From Phialophora verrucosa (lineage: Eukaryota; Ascomycota; Eurotiomycetes; Chaetothyriales; Herpotrichiellaceae), in the NCBI GenBank assembly GCA_002099365.1, contig MSED01000003.1, positions 2,294,001 through 2,358,000 on the forward strand: a DNA stretch of 64,000 nt, written 5' to 3'. A program made the translations under genes and the position numbers. Below, piece after piece: positions 12,233-23,230 of the stretch. Every line of letters begins with the position of its first letter. Position 1 is the first letter of the stretch. The notes under the pieces were generated by a model. It saw only the letters and a program-made list of their open reading frames with translations, did not search any database and was not told the origin of the DNA.

Positions 12233-14197
12233 TCAGGCCGATGATCCATGCTCGACAGGTGGCCGAATCTTCAAGATGACAAAAGGATCGTGCCGGGTCC
12301 ACAGCGATCTGATCCTCTTGCCGAAAATGTAGAGCGGAATCGCGAGCAGGGCCCAAAAGATACAGGTTCCCCCAAAAGTGAACAAAGGCGGCTCAGGGCC
12401 AGAGCGCAAGACCCAGTCGGTGACAAAGTAGATGATGCCGAACAGGCTCATGTTCTTGAAAATCATCCCCATGACGAAGATCTGATTAGCCCTGGCCCGA
12501 AAGCCGTCGAGGCCGTAGGCGTACGTGGTGACCATGGTGATGAGAGTCCCGAATGCGCTCAGTCCGGTCACGAATGCACATAGAGCGGCCGGCTTGCCTT
12601 TCTCCAGGACATAGCCGAAGCAAAACATACCCACACCGCAGAAGATGCCAGTCAAAGCCATGAAGACCAGGCGAAATTCAGGTTCGCTACAGAAAAACGA
12701 CGGTCAGCGCGCCGCGAATTTGACAGGTCACACCAAGGATTGTCCTATTTGGAAAGGGGGATCCACGAGAAGGACTTACTAAATTCCTTTGTTTTTGCGC
12801 GTCATGTATTTGATGAGTGGATCGCTCGTAAACGCGGTGAAGATCGAAGAGCAAATACCGCCAACCAAAGACCCGGTGCCCCACATAACCAACCTGGGCA
12901 GCATTGAAGTGCCAGGGTGGTCCCGAGAAGATCAAGGCCATGACGGAAAAGGTGCCCGCATAGCTATACCATTACAGTTCAGTGACGACCCTACCACCAA
13001 GAAGACGGGGTGCGAACTTACCAAGCCACAACCCAACCGGATCCGAGACCGATGTAGAGGGACGCCGGATTGACCATGGTGACAAATGGCTCGAGGATGA
13101 GTTTCAGGATGTTCACATCGGTGTACGTGCCGGTGAACACGGCCAGCTCTTGTAAATACGTCTTCTTTTGGGGGATTTCTGCTTCTTGTTCTCCGGCACC
13201 GATTTCAGCAACATGCTCAACGTGCTCTTGCTCTTTCTGAGCCAATTCGGGAAGGATGTTCTCCTCGACTGTGTCGATGTCGTAGCGACTGTCGCGGTTA
13301 AACGTGGTCTCGGGGACCAGGAAGAAGAGGAGCAAGAAGTGAATGACCAAAAAGATCTGGTACAGGTGGAAGACCCACGACCAGCCCAGACTCTGGAACA
13401 CCTGGCCGGAAATGATGCCCGCCAGATTGGACAACGCCGTCACCATAAAGTTGGAGATGGAAACGCGGAGCCCGCGCTGGTGCACAAAGAACAAGTCACC
13501 AACGATCGAGAAGTTGAGAGACTCGTAGGCAGCAATGGCAAGCCCCTGGATGATTCGTGCCACCAGCAAATGATTGTATGTTTCCCCTGATTCCCCGACA
13601 GCAGTCCCAATGATATTGAACAAGCCGGACAAGAGAAACACGGGTCGTTTGCCGTACTTGACCGCCATGGCGGCGAGAAACGGGCCGATACACGCCGTCG
13701 CGAGGAACTGCCATGACGACGTCCGAGCAACCTTGCTGATTGGGGTGTTCGAGTCCAGGGAAATCTGGAAGAAGCTCGCGTTGAGCAAGGGCGCATTCAC
13801 TCCCGCATTTAGCAACGCTCCAACCGCGATGATTCCAAGAATCATGTCTCTTTTCCACAGGGGCCTGTACCAGAGTCAGCAGTCATTCCAGCTTCAACAT
13901 GAGCGTGTGCTGGGCTGGGCTGGGACCGTGGGAAGACGGGTGTGCATCTCTCTCACCAGTTGAGCGGATCATTCGGATCTTCACTCGGTTGCGGAGACAG
14001 GATGATATGAGAGTCTCCGCCCTTTGCATGCTTGAGGCCGTCGCCGACGCCATTCTGCAGCTCGGCCGCGTCACGATCATCGAGAGCAACGGTCCCCGGT
14101 ACGTGCTCAAGTTTTTTGTCTGCGGCAGGGTGACCTGGTTCAGCTTCTTTTAGCCGCGAACAGGACTGCACTCACCTTCGAGAATCCCAAGACCCAT
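12233..14197 (-). CDS. MFS transporter (DHA1-like) with a one-base frameshift
   Basis: Minus-strand exons 14197-14176, 14134-13957, 13864-13022, 12963-12780 and 12686-12233. The protein would be about 559 residues: an N-terminal polar stretch with the PQPSEDPNDPLNW signature, about twelve hydrophobic helices split by an acidic central loop, and a polar tail, as in fungal DHA1-type drug/metabolite exporters or importers. Exon 4 is one base too long for the reading frame set by both flanking introns: protein similarity changes frame at a C-run on the plus strand (12879-12882), upstream in frame GYVG and downstream in frame TGSLVGG. All other splice phases agree, so the lesion is a single-base insertion or a sequencing error. 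The first intron is only 41 bp. It is the likely substrate or product transporter of the cluster. Confidence 0.82.
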
Positions 14198-15164
14198 GGT
14201 CACGGAAGAGGTCTAAACAGCAGCCGATGTGTGTTTTCAAAGAGAATATCACGACTTGTCCGTATGGGTTTGTGTATGATGAAACAAGAGAACAAATAGG
14301 CACCACTGGACTAGGCAATACTGATGCCTTGAAGACTGGTGTTGCACAAGATCAGCGCCGTCGAGGTACACTGACATGCAGGAGGATCCACAAGTTGCAG
14401 AATCTGGGGAACCCTGGGGAATTGACCTCATATAGGATTGGTTCAGAATCGACGCAAGGCACGCAGGACTGGTCGGAGCACTTCGTCCGGGGTTCAGACA
14501 TCACCGAAAGCTCCGACTGGGGATGCGGACAAAGCCTTGGAGTGGGTCCAGAGTCAAATGACGGGCGCTTGTAACGACGTGTACGGGTTAACCCCCTTAG
14601 TACCGGATGCTTTAAGTGGCATGGTACAGTGTCGTCCAAGGAGCCTCTCCAAGGGACACGAATAAAGTCTTCTGTCGCAGGTCTAGACTTACCATGTCCG
14701 TCCCCTCCGATCGGACGCTAACCACTCTCTACCAGCTCTTATCGCGGTTCCGTTGTTCTCTGGCCCGAATACAAACCCCTCCGGGGGGCTCTGATACCTT
14801 GTCAATGTGAATTGGACGCTCGTCGCGGGGAAACCCCCACATTTGAAGGAGAACGCATCCTCAGCCTCCATGGGCAGAGAGATGGGGAGAAGCACAGGAC
14901 CACTGCATGACGAGTTCCGCGGCTTCAGGTCAAACACCTCGCTCGTAACAGTCGTGCCTTGGAGGGCTTACAGGTCTATGAGGAGTTTCGCGCGGGATGT
15001 TGCATCAATAATTGGCCCTTATAATACTTCGGAGCTCTCAAATTCGAGCTCGAACCTGAACAATTCATTACGAAGTTCTGTTCTGTCGTCCTCCCGCCCT
15101 CCTCAGTGTGGCTTGAATCTCTTGTTTGTAAGCCGTCTCTCCCCATTTCGAGTAAGCGACCACG
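14198..15164. other. Divergent intergenic region (MFS / Baeyer-Villiger)
   Basis: Shared upstream region of two divergent genes. It contains a TACCGGA word at 14601-14607, close to but not exactly the cluster motif. No gene is recognised. Confidence 0.5.
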
Positions 15165-16820
15165 ATGTCGGTCAACGGTACTGCTGCCGTCAATGGGACT
15201 TCCCACCCTGAGGACTTTGATGCCATCATCATCGGCGCCGGCTTCGGTGGCCTCTATTTGCTACACACACTCCGCAAGCTGGGGTACCGAGTCAAAGTCC
15301 TTGAAGCGGCCAAAGGACTTGGTGGAGTGTGGTGGTGGAACTCGTACCCTGGAGCGCGGGTCGACACGCACTGGCCGTTTTACGGATTTGCCGCAACGGA
15401 ATTGTGGGAAGATTGGACGTGGAAGGAACGTTTCCCAGGGCGCGATGAAGTCGTGGCGTATTTTGAACACGTCGATCAGAAATGGAACGTGAAGAAGGAT
15501 ATTTTGTTTGACCATATGGTCGTCAAGGCCGTTTTTGACGAAGCCTCCAACACATGGACCGCCATCACCAATCACGGCTACAGTGCCAAAGCGCCCTTTC
15601 TGCTCCCGGCTCTTGGGTACGCGGCCAACGTCTACATCCCTCGCCTCAAAGGTCTCGACACCTTCAAGGGCCGAGCGTGCCACACAGCATATTGGCCCAA
15701 GGAAGGAATCGACCTCAAGGGCAAGAAAGTCGGTGTCATTGGCACGGGAGCTAGTGGCGTCCAGGTCATCCAAGAGGTCGGCCCCATTGTGGATCACTTG
15801 ACAGTCTTCCAGCGGACGGCCAATCTGGCCATTCCTATGCGACAGGAGCAATATGACAACCGGGGGATTCAGAAACAAATCGATGCGAAGAAAGATTTTC
15901 CCGCTATCTTTAAGCACATCCGCAAGACTTTTGCTGGCTTCGACTTTGAATTTCTCGACAAGTCGTCCGAGGATGACACCCCGGAGGAGCGCCTCGCGAT
16001 GTGGGAGAACCTGTGGCAACTTGGCGGCTTCAATCCATGGCTTCACAACTACAAAGATGTGCTGAAGAACCCCGTGGTTAACCGGGCCATGTACGACTTC
16101 TGGCGAGCAAAAACACGAGACCGGCTCACCGGCCTCGATCCGGACCTGATAGAGGATCTGGCTCCTCTAGAGCCAGTCAATCCGTGGGGAACCAAGCGAC
16201 CATCATTGGAGCAGCGGTACTATGAAGTCTATCGACAAGACAATGTCGATTTGTACAACGTCAAGAAAAATCCCATTGCCGAGATCACGCCCAATGGCGT
16301 CAGACTTGAGGGCGGACAGGAGGTCGAGCTCGATGTTTTAATCCTGGCCACTGGTTTCGATGCCGTTTCCGGCAGCCTCCTTCAAGTTGAGATTATCGGT
16401 CTCGATGGCCAGACCTTGCAGGACAAGTGGGCGGCGGGTACCTGTACTTTGTTCGGCCTGGCCACGACGGGATTCCCCAACTTGCTGTTCTTGTACGGGC
16501 CTCAGGCACCCACGGCGTTTGGTATCGGCCCCCGGGTGGCCGAAATTCAGGGAGAATGGCTGGCGGGCCTCCTGGAGGAGGTCAAACGACGACGGGCTAC
16601 GCGTATTGAAGCGTCTCGTGCGGCCGAGTTGAAGTGGAAGAAAATCAACAATGACTTGACGGCCGAGACCCTCATGACGGAGGCCAACTCATGGTACATG
16701 GGCGCCAACATTCCTGGCAAGCCACGCGAGGCGCTGAACTACATGGGTGGACTCAGTCAGTATGAGAGCTGTCTCAAGGACTGCGCAGCAGCTGGCTACG
16801 AAGACTTTAACATTAGTTAG
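15165..16820 (+). CDS. Baeyer-Villiger monooxygenase (flavin, CHMO-like)
   Basis: Single exon, 551 residues, the normal length for cyclohexanone-monooxygenase-type class B flavin enzymes. The FAD-binding motif GAGFGG is at residues 24-29, the Baeyer-Villiger fingerprint FKGRACHTAYWP at 167-178, and the NADPH-binding motif GTGASG at 193-198; ATGFD is near residue 400. The substrate-loop region reads GGVWWWNSYPGARVDTHW, where CHMO enzymes usually have W-Y-W-N-R and a Cys; the Trp and Val changes may alter the substrate pocket. The reaction inserts oxygen next to a ketone to give an ester or lactone using NADPH and O2. In the cluster it could convert the ketone made by an SDR and precede hydrolysis or CoA activation (inference). 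Confidence 0.95.
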   Translation: MSVNGTAAVNGTSHPEDFDAIIIGAGFGGLYLLHTLRKLGYRVKVLEAAKGLGGVWWWNSYPGARVDTHWPFYGFAATELWEDWTWKERFPGRDEVVAYFEHVDQKWNVKKDILFDHMVVKAVFDEASNTWTAITNHGYSAKAPFLLPALGYAANVYIPRLKGLDTFKGRACHTAYWPKEGIDLKGKKVGVIGTGASGVQVIQEVGPIVDHLTVFQRTANLAIPMRQEQYDNRGIQKQIDAKKDFPAIFKHIRKTFAGFDFEFLDKSSEDDTPEERLAMWENLWQLGGFNPWLHNYKDVLKNPVVNRAMYDFWRAKTRDRLTGLDPDLIEDLAPLEPVNPWGTKRPSLEQRYYEVYRQDNVDLYNVKKNPIAEITPNGVRLEGGQEVELDVLILATGFDAVSGSLLQVEIIGLDGQTLQDKWAAGTCTLFGLATTGFPNLLFLYGPQAPTAFGIGPRVAEIQGEWLAGLLEEVKRRRATRIEASRAAELKWKKINNDLTAETLMTEANSWYMGANIPGKPREALNYMGGLSQYESCLKDCAAAGYEDFNIS

Positions 16821-17433
16821 TTCTACAAATTATTTGTCCAACAAAGCACAGTTGATTCCATTTGACTCATGCATGCCGTGAATACCGCGAGAACTGAGGA
16901 ATGGTCAAGGTATTCCATTCAAAGGAAGCTGATTCAGCTCCTCCTGATAAGATTACTGTAATGCAAGCACATAGCAAGCTGTATAATGTTCTATACTGAT
17001 CCGAGATATTTTGTGAATGTGGACTTGACCCGTTAGATAATGTTCTGACCCAAAACCGACTTTGAATTTGCTGCGAGGGGGGATGGCAGAGGAAGACACT
17101 CGAAAATCTAACGACCGGGTCTGGATCGGAGAGGCAGGTGGCATGCCATGATGGAAAATAGACCTCGGGGACCGGAACGCAAACCGGGCGATACACAGTG
17201 CATTCTTCCGCGGTCATAACTGGGGTCCTCCATTCGAAGGAGCAGAGCGTTTCCAGAACACTGGTTTACCCCTAAAACAGTTGTCTTTTTCACTACGAAG
17301 ATCCGTAAAACAAAGTCCTTTCGGTGTCATCGCCTGCAGCAAATTGATGTGTGGGATGCGTCAAGTTTAGTCAAAGTGATGCCTTTTCAGGCCCTGGACT
17401 TTGAGGACTATTCACCCATCTTCGTTTCCAAAC
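16821..17433. other. Intergenic upstream of CoA-transferase
   Basis: No gene is seen and no exact copy of the CCGGTA(A/T) motif was found in this interval. Confidence 0.45.
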
Positions 17434-18627
17434 ATGAACATGAGAACAGGCGTGTTCAAGGACATTCGCGTCCTCGACATTGGACATGTCGTTGCTGGCC
17501 CATTTATTGCCTCGGTGCTGGCCGATTTCGGCGCAGATGTGATCAAGGTCGAGCGGCCACAACATGGCGACCCGCTGCGCCAAATTTACTGCAAGGATGG
17601 CGTGGGCCTATGGTCCAAGGTGCAGGGACGCAATAAACGGTCTGTCACGATCGATCTCAAGCATCCGCAGGGCAAACAACTGTTTCGACGCCTCGTCGAA
17701 CAGTCGGACGTCTTGGTGGAGAATTTCCGCCCGGGCGTGATGGAGCGCCTGGGATTTGGCTGGGAGGAGCTGTCGGCCATCAATTCACGGCTGGTCCTGT
17801 GTCGTCTGTCGGGCTTTGGACAGACAGGACCGTATGCGGAGCGACGTGCCTATGGTCGTGTGGGCGAAGCATTTGCCGGCTTTGCTCATCTCACCGGCGA
17901 CCCAGCTGGGGCCCCGTCGCACTCACACATGTCGGTTGGGGACACGGTCGCGGGTGCCTGGGCTGCCATGGGTGTGATGATGGCGCTTTACTGGAGGGAC
18001 ACACAGGGCGGAGGGCTTGGGCAGGTGGTCGATGTCGGGCTCTACGAAGGGCTCTTCCGGCAGATCGAGCAGCAGATTATTGTGCTCGACCAGCTCGGGG
18101 TCAACATGCAGCGCAGCGGAAGCAACCATCGCAATGTGCCATACACGGGCCTCTTCAAAACGCGCGACGGGCGATATTTTTCGTTTTCCGCCGTCACCGA
18201 AAAGAGCGCCGGCGACGTTCTGAAAAGCATGGGTTTGGAGAACGATGACCGCTTCAACACGTTCGCGCGCTGCATGGTCCATCGTGACCTCTTCGCAGAA
18301 ACCGTGGAGGGCTGGATGGCCGCTCACGACAGCGACGAAATCGAGGCTCTCTTTGTCGCGAACAATGCCCCCGGAACCATGGTCAAGGGGGCGGCCGACC
18401 TCATCAATGACCCTCACGTGCTGGCACGGGAGATGGTCATCACGCTGCCAGACAAGGAGCTGGGCCCTGTCCGCATGACTGGAGTCCTCCCCAAGCTCTC
18501 ACGCACGCCGGGTGAAATCCGCCATACGGGACAAATGTTAGGTCAGTCCAACAAAGAAGTCTTTAGCGAATTGCTTGGACTCTCCGACGCCGAGATTGAC
18601 GATCTTGAGCAAAAGGGAGTAGTTTGA
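17434..18627 (+). CDS. Class III CoA-transferase (CaiB/BaiF family)
   Basis: Single exon, 397 residues from the ATG at 17434 (an alternative ATG lies two codons later; the longer open frame upstream has no ATG). The N-terminus shows VLDIGHVVAGPFIASVLADFGADVIKVE, the family hallmark is FRPGVMERLGFGWEEL, and the catalytic aspartate sits in SVGDTVAG at residue 170, matching the Asp169 position of formyl-CoA transferase/CaiB. These enzymes move CoA between carboxylic acids through an aspartyl anhydride. In this gene set it would activate an acid product to its thioester without ATP, a step needed for AtuA/beta-oxidation-like processing (inference). It is the clearest sign that the pathway runs through CoA esters. 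Confidence 0.93.
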   Translation: MNMRTGVFKDIRVLDIGHVVAGPFIASVLADFGADVIKVERPQHGDPLRQIYCKDGVGLWSKVQGRNKRSVTIDLKHPQGKQLFRRLVEQSDVLVENFRPGVMERLGFGWEELSAINSRLVLCRLSGFGQTGPYAERRAYGRVGEAFAGFAHLTGDPAGAPSHSHMSVGDTVAGAWAAMGVMMALYWRDTQGGGLGQVVDVGLYEGLFRQIEQQIIVLDQLGVNMQRSGSNHRNVPYTGLFKTRDGRYFSFSAVTEKSAGDVLKSMGLENDDRFNTFARCMVHRDLFAETVEGWMAAHDSDEIEALFVANNAPGTMVKGAADLINDPHVLAREMVITLPDKELGPVRMTGVLPKLSRTPGEIRHTGQMLGQSNKEVFSELLGLSDAEIDDLEQKGVV

Positions 18628-18866
18628 TCCGCATTCACCTTTGAGGCTTGTCACGCACGCCCTTGGAGTAAATGTTGTGTGGTTGAATGTGAGTCTAGTG
18701 CGTCCGTAGAAACGAGGACGAGCAGGAGCTTCTATGTATATGAGGACGAGGAATAGCTTCTAATCATACATATATATGTGCATGTGTGTTTGTGCGTAAT
18801 ATCATAGGGAGTTACATTGCCACCTGTACAGTACAGATGGTTTGTATTGAACGCCATGATCATCCA

Positions 18867-19490
18867 TCAAAGATTCCAGTTCTCTTCGAGCTTTTTGCCT
18901 GCAACCACCAGCGGCTCGCACGCAATCGTGACGGCGATAATGCGAGCGGGCTCCGTGGACGATCTGTTGATCCAGCGGTGCGCAGTGCTACGTTGAATCA
19001 GATGGTCCTAGCCATTTATCCAGTCAGTCGGGTCGATGACCGCATGCAAGCCTCAGAATAAGACATAAAAGAATGAACATACTCCCGCCTTCAATCGTAC
19101 CATCTCACCGCTATCGAGCTCATGGTCGACCTCGCCATTGGTGCAGATTGCAAAGTCGATCGACACTGTTCTGTGCAAGGGACTCGACGCACCGGGCCCA
19201 AGCTCGGTCACGAACAGGGTCGCCCCGTTCGGCACGACCACGGATGGTTGGGTCCAACTCGTGATGGCGTCCGTACTCGCGTAGGCTTTCAGGTCTTGAT
19301 CATTCTGGAGCTTGGCGGGAACTTCGGCCACTGCGTAGGTCCGGGCAAATCCCGCGTTCAAGGCCGGCGACAGTGGAATGTACTGGGGTGTGAGACAATC
19401 GACGTAGACACTTTTCCCTTGTGCATCGAGAGTAGCAACGTGCCGCTTGTAAGAAGGGAGGGTCGTGACTTGCTCGACTCGTTCGGCCAT
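18867..19490 (-). CDS. Cupin-domain protein
   Basis: Minus-strand exons 19490-19083 and 19007-18867; 182 residues. The C-terminal half has a cupin strand pattern: the RTVSIDFAICTNGEV strand, an ELDSGE turn, then GDHLIQRSTAHRW with His138 and His146, typical of fungal small cupins. These proteins may bind a metal or a small carboxylate; no enzyme activity can be assigned. The ATG at 19490 is preferred; an open frame upstream adds 22 residues. It is divergent from the VOC gene with 366 bp between starts, so the two may share control. Confidence 0.85.
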
Positions 19491-19856
19491 TACGAGACTC
19501 GGAAAAGGCAAGTCCGGAGGAGGGAAGAGTCTGTTCGCAAGGGTTGAAGGACACAAACGAACCTGTAGCTATTCTGACAGCATTTCTACTATCTGAGTCA
19601 CTTTCACTCTTATCCTTTTCAAAATTGACACAAATGGTCGAAAAAGGCAAAGCAACTGCTTGTCTCTGTCGGTACCATTCCGGCCGAGGGATTTCGGATT
19701 TCACGGACCATTTTCGGTATCTGGATCGGGGACTGTTGTTGGTATATACTAGTACCCTAGCAGCGCAAGAGACGAGCGTAAGTCGCCAATTTGACGAGGT
19801 GTTTCTTTATGCATCAATCGAAAGTTGCCTACTCGCACGATATCAAAAGCGTTCAG
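19491..19856. promoter_or_regulatory. Bidirectional promoter between cupin and VOC genes
   Basis: A 366-bp gap between two divergent starts, so both promoters must lie here. It contains GGTACCATTCCGGCC and TTTCGGTATC, loosely like the cluster motif but without an exact copy. Confidence 0.5.
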
Positions 19857-20409
19857 ATGTCTCAGGTAATATATTTTTCGCACTTTGAATTCCTCACCTG
19901 CGAAATTTCACTAACAAAACGATCGGAATCACCAGCAAACAAACTTGGTTTTTAACCACGTGGGTATTTCTGTGCCCAACCTCGAAGAGGCGGCATCATG
20001 GTACATCAACGTCCTGGGTTTCCGTCGCATTCGAACCGACACAGAGTCGGATCGCAACCTAGCGCCAAACTCTCCCGTCTTCGGGATCTATGGCTCCTCG
20101 CTGCAAAAGGTCAAGATGGCCTACTTGAGCACGGGCAACGGCGTGGGCTTTGAGATCTTTGAGTTCGTCGATCCAGCTTACACGAAACCCAAGGATTTTG
20201 AGTATACACGCGGAGGATTCTTCCATATCGCCATTACGGCCGCCGATCCAGACGCCTTGGCCCAAAAGGTCGTCGAGAATGGCGGAAAACGGATCGGGGA
20301 GACGGTCGAGCTCTACGGAGAAAGAGCGTTGTACCTTCAAGATCCCTGGGGCAACGTGGTCGAGTTCTTGAGCTGCAGTTTCCACGAGTTGATGGCAAAT
20401 CGAGCCTAG
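19857..20409 (+). CDS. VOC / glyoxalase-fold metalloprotein
   Basis: Exons 19857-19865 (ATG TCT CAG) and 19936-20409; 160 residues. The start was moved upstream because the downstream exon has no ATG and a good 70-bp GT-AG intron joins MSQ to QTNLVFNHVG. Putative metal ligands typical of the vicinal oxygen chelate fold are His11 (NHVG), His100 (GGFFHI) and Glu146 (WGNVVEF). Families with this fold include glyoxalase I, epimerases and extradiol dioxygenases; at 160 residues this is one VOC module and cannot be assigned to a reaction. It is a paralogue of the VOC gene at 28387, sharing the FEIFEF/VEIFEF, ARGGFFH/TRGGFFH and QDPWGN blocks. Confidence 0.88.
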
Positions 20410-21149
20410 ACTCGATTTGCTGTTGTTACGCTGGATCGTCTAAATTGCCTTTGATACCCGCAAGTCTGCGATTGATTCTATCAGCAACACAGCTGCGAGT
20501 CCCTCCGGACCTGTGTAAGAGCCGTAGCCACGCCCCAACCATTGCAGAGGAACACGATCCGGGGGGGTTATGGGGAGGGGGCGGGGGGGTACGGTGTGGG
20601 GCGGGGTTACCGAATGTGGAAGGGCCAGATGTCATGAAAAATACTTCGGGTCATTGAAATTTCCAGAAATGCTAACTGCCGGTAAGGTACACGGACAATA
20701 CAACGACCCGGTAATTTACACTAGTATCGCTCCACCTCTTTTTGACCTTGGCACCAAAGATCCTGTCGCACCGTTTCACAGCCGATTTCAAGCGCCCGGA
20801 CTTGCAGGGTCTGATCGGAGGCCGTGAACCTCCGCCTCAAATGGGTGGTCTTGAGGAGCTGTGAAATGACGGATCAAGACTCTCGCTACTTGGCACAGCC
20901 GAGAAGCCGCTCCTCTTTGGATTGTCGGCTTCGCGAAAAAGTTGGGTTTTACCTCAGCATAGACGATGCGCCAGGCCCGATGCGAGCAGCACAAGCCTGA
21001 AATACTATGTACGAAATGAATGATATGATATTGACCAGAGTACTCGTAGTAGAATGTTCCCCGAGTTCCTCTAATATACAATTGCTCGTGGCGGTCAAGA
21101 ATTGTTCCAAACCACTGCCAGATTGGTCATCCATTCCAATTCTACGGTC
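20410..21149. other. Intergenic with G-rich tract and two CCGGTAA motifs
   Basis: No gene is recognised. It contains a strongly G-rich stretch (20561-20607) and CCGGTAA words at 20679-20685 and 20708-20714, 29 bp apart in the same direction, upstream of the second SDR. Confidence 0.55.
20561..20607 (+). repeat. G-rich tract, G-quadruplex candidate
   Basis: Runs of 7, 4, 4-5 and 7 guanines separated by loops of 1-4 bases, then two further runs of four, all on the plus strand. This fits the usual pattern for an intramolecular G-quadruplex. It lies about 150 bp after the VOC stop codon and about 540 bp before the SDR start. Confidence 0.6.
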
Positions 21150-22526
21150 ATGTCCTCCTCAGGCAAAGTTGCGATACTGACAGGTGCTGCGGTGTGTTTT
21201 TTTCTCATTAAATGTGTCGTCGTTTGCCTTCTCCGGTCACTACCTTTCTTGCTCTTCTGCCTTTTACTTCTCACCTGAGGCAGAGAGTCTCTTGGGCGGA
21301 AGTGTTGCGAGTTTCCCTGTCACCACGAGAACAGTGACCAAGTTACGCTGCATGGAACAAAAACTGACCAGCTCGTGCAGTCAGGCATCGGCGAAGGACT
21401 CGCACACGATCTCGTTAGCAAAGGGTGGACGGTGGCCTGTTTAGATGTACAAAAGACGGCGGGCGAAGCACTGGTAGCCGACCTGAACCGCCGCGGTCCA
21501 GGCAAGGCAGCCTTTATCCACTGCGACATCACCGACTATGACCAGCAGGCTCGCGCGTATCAAGAAGTGTGGGACAAATACGGGCGACTGGATGCCTTGC
21601 TCGCCAATGCCGGCATCATTGACCAAAGCTCGGTCTATATCTTGAATCGTCGGGGGAAACGCGAGTACGTCTTCCTCTGACAACGCAACGAATGATGCCC
21701 AGGGACATTATTGTCACTTACCAATGGGTACAGGATACCACCAGCCACCGATACCAAAGTCATTGATGTTCTCTACACCGCGGTCGTCTACGGCGTACAG
21801 CTCGCCATCCATTTCATGCGCCAAAACGCCACCCCAGGAGGTCAGATCGTTGTCACTGCCAGCACCGTCGGCGTCCATGCTCATCCTTGTTACCCAATCT
21901 ACAGTGGTGCAAAAGCCGCCGTAAGTCTCGACGCCATGTTTTGCAGGAGTATAGCATAGCATCACATCGCAAAAGCCGTGCGGCACTGAGTTTTTCATGC
22001 TTTTGATTTAGGTCATCAACTTCATCTATGCCGTCGAACCTATGTTGCGACTGGTATGTACCACCCTGAATCTGGTCAGCTAGGCTTTACCTTTTGCATG
22101 GCCATCGCTGCTTCGAATGATTGACATGTTCTCATGAACAAACTAGAGAGAACACATCAGTATCAATTGTGTGAATCCCGGGATCGTGCCCACCAAGATC
22201 AGTCCACAAGACATGCTTGATGCTGTTCCCGACGACTGGTAAGTCCTTCTGAAGATATTCTTCGAAAATGGCCAATGGGTGCTGACAATATCGTGAGTCT
22301 CACTCCGATCTCGACCGTCGTTGCTGGGTACAATCATTTCCTCGACAATCCAGCCATCAGCGGTCAGGCACTAGAGTGTTCGCACGACAGACTCATTCCT
22401 CAGCCGCGCGCTGCTTACGGGAATGGTCGGATCACGAAACGCTGTCTGGCCATCTGGGAGCCTTTGTTCGTCACGATGCACCATGAAGAGTCGGGACTGC
22501 CATCCACTTTTCCGGATGGTGTGTAG
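21150..22526 (+). CDS. Short-chain dehydrogenase, 15-hydroxyprostaglandin-dehydrogenase-like
   Basis: Six exons: 21150-21191, 21381-21664, 21734-21920, 22012-22053, 22147-22238, 22298-22526; 291 residues. The cofactor motif TGAASGIG spans the first intron, NAG is present (LLANAGIID), and Ser152, Tyr165 and Lys169 (YSGAK) form the catalytic set. The later ISINCVNPGIVPTKI and LTPISTVV blocks, and a C-terminus near MHHEESGLPSTF, match fungal NAD-dependent SDRs of the 15-PGDH type. The last junction uses an acceptor ending GTGAG; it keeps the frame but is the least certain. It probably oxidises a secondary alcohol to a ketone. The cluster thus has two SDRs from different subfamilies. Confidence 0.87.
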
Positions 22527-23230
22527 GTAGTACTTAATTATCATGCGGATTTCGGTCCCGGGGAGGGCACTGCATCTCAGGAACAGAAGCTCACCGTTGG
22601 CCGGTGATGATGGAATGAGTGGGAGAACATTAGTGGACGGGGATGTTGAGAAGGGTGGGTTGACGGCTGGCAAGCCAGTGCCTGGTGGTCCGGAGCTGCA
22701 GCGCTGTGGGACCTCGAAGAATTTCGATCTGGGCTTGGAAACAGGTTGGCAGTAGATAAGCCCGTCTTGTGCGACAAGCGGGGACGTGCAGTTTATCCAA
22801 CACAGCGTACGCGAAGAGGCGCTGCCACCGTAAGAAAGAGGCGTCACCGTCACCGTCACCGTACCTGATTCAAGAACCGTGCGTCACAATCAGTATGGAA
22901 GTGAAATGACACTTCTCCATTGTTCCAGCTTTTACGACTAGACTGGAAAGGGAAGGAAAGGTCTGATACGTGGTTCACTCCAGCCGATCGCTACCCAGTG
23001 TGATCCTCGTTTGTCACTCGTTGAATTGAATTGTCAGACACTTCGAGACTGACTACCAGTAGCGTCCCGACCAGCCTAAATGTCTCGATTGCGGGGTTCT
23101 ACCTCGAGACCTCAGACACCTCGATCCAGAAACGACAGCATACACCACTGCCAGTGAAGTCTGGCAAATTTTGTCCCTGTTCCCGGAGCTTGATGACTGG
23201 AATCCGCTTCATGTCCTTTGAACTTACGCC
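22527..23230. other. Intergenic upstream of second regulator
   Basis: No gene is recognised. A short tandem of GTCACC units (about 22844-22861) is present; no exact CCGGTA(A/T) motif was found. Confidence 0.45.

Noticed and set aside
15261..16046. Minus-strand open frame (261 codons)
   Set aside because: Antisense shadow of the Baeyer-Villiger monooxygenase.
17401..17433. Upstream start for the CoA-transferase
   Set aside because: The first codon there is TTG; the ATG at 17434 gives the normal family N-terminus and puts the catalytic Asp at residue 170.
19857..20409. VOC protein as an extradiol ring-cleavage dioxygenase
   Set aside because: It has only one VOC module of 160 residues, while typical type I extradiol enzymes have two; the ligand pattern alone does not define the reaction.
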